Shown here piece after piece: positions 63,874 to 64,000 of a DNA stretch of 64,000 bases. This stretch comes from Ahaetulla prasina. Taxonomy: Eukaryota; Chordata; Lepidosauria; Squamata; Colubridae. Under the pieces are notes generated by a model. The model was given only the letters and a program-made list of their open reading frames with translations, did no database searches and was not told where the DNA came from. Position numbers and translations under genes: made by a program. The stretch covers positions 67,671,205 through 67,735,204 of the forward strand of contig NC_080546.1 in assembly GCF_028640845.1 (NCBI RefSeq), given 5' to 3'. The stretch's first letter is position 1. Each line of letters opens with the position of its first letter.

Positions 63874-64000
63874 TGTAATGTATCTTTAAATATTTCGGCG
63901 GGAAACAAGCACGTTGCTGATTGGTTGAAGCCGCCGGCTAAACTGTATTTAAGGAGAGGTTTTTCCCCAGCCCGGTTGCTGGGTTCACCATATAGTAAAG
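63874..64000 (+). mobile_element. Start of an LTR (runs off the window)
   Basis: Rex1 homology to 59881-60295 ends exactly after ACACAGTATC; TGTAATGTATCTTTAAATAT begins here. It has CTGATTGGTTG (CAAT-like, 63917-63927) and TGTATTTAAGGAG (TATA-like, 63944-63956) in U3-to-R spacing. A TG start with promoter elements suggests an LTR inserted in Rex1. The other end is outside. Confidence 0.6.

Overview
The window looks like vertebrate nuclear DNA from a squamate reptile, most likely a snake. Two exons of GABRA2 on the minus strand anchor it. The rest is a dense mix of CR1, L2, L1, Rex1 and BovB LINEs, tRNA-derived SINEs with an L2-like tail, Sushi-type Ty3/Gypsy elements, hAT MITEs and a Tc1 relic. 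The species cannot be fixed from this stretch, and family names below rest on motif recognition, not on a database search.

Positions 1-12238 hold the 3' end of GABRA2, read right to left. The last coding exon is 6013-6324, its intron is 6325-12035, and the penultimate exon is 12036-12238. Downstream of the stop codon (below 6013) lies AT-rich sequence that probably includes a long 3' UTR, with a SINE, a small palindromic transposon and, at the very edge, a Gypsy integrase fragment. No earlier GABRA2 exon was found to the right, so the preceding intron may exceed 51 kb.

Positions 12239-64000 are an archive of nested insertions. The clearest stack is at 20.4-32.1 kb: a minus-strand Gypsy element (LTR, gag, protease, RNase H, integrase, with no reverse transcriptase seen) is split in its integrase by an L2 copy. 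That L2 is itself split by a second L2 of the same family. At 32.4-37.7 kb are a CR1 copy cut by L2, and a Gypsy copy cut by a roughly 2-kb hAT-ended unit that carries an intact L1 ORF1. At 37.6-46.9 kb an L3-like LINE is split by an A-rich non-autonomous retroposon with an 18-bp target duplication and by a large LINE/L1 composite. At 48.4-54.2 kb an almost complete CR1 is interrupted by the same A-rich retroposon (itself carrying a solo LTR) and by a hAT MITE with perfect 8-bp duplications.

Positions 54.5-64 kb hold an unassigned acidic repeat, a Tc1 transposon relic, another CR1 cut by an LTR that contains a SINE, Rex1 pieces and a relatively young Gypsy element. In that element the sequence just after the LTR is perfectly complementary over 14 nt to the predicted start of its own transcript, the arrangement expected for Tf1/Sushi-type self-priming. 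Apart from GABRA2 no host gene was recognised.
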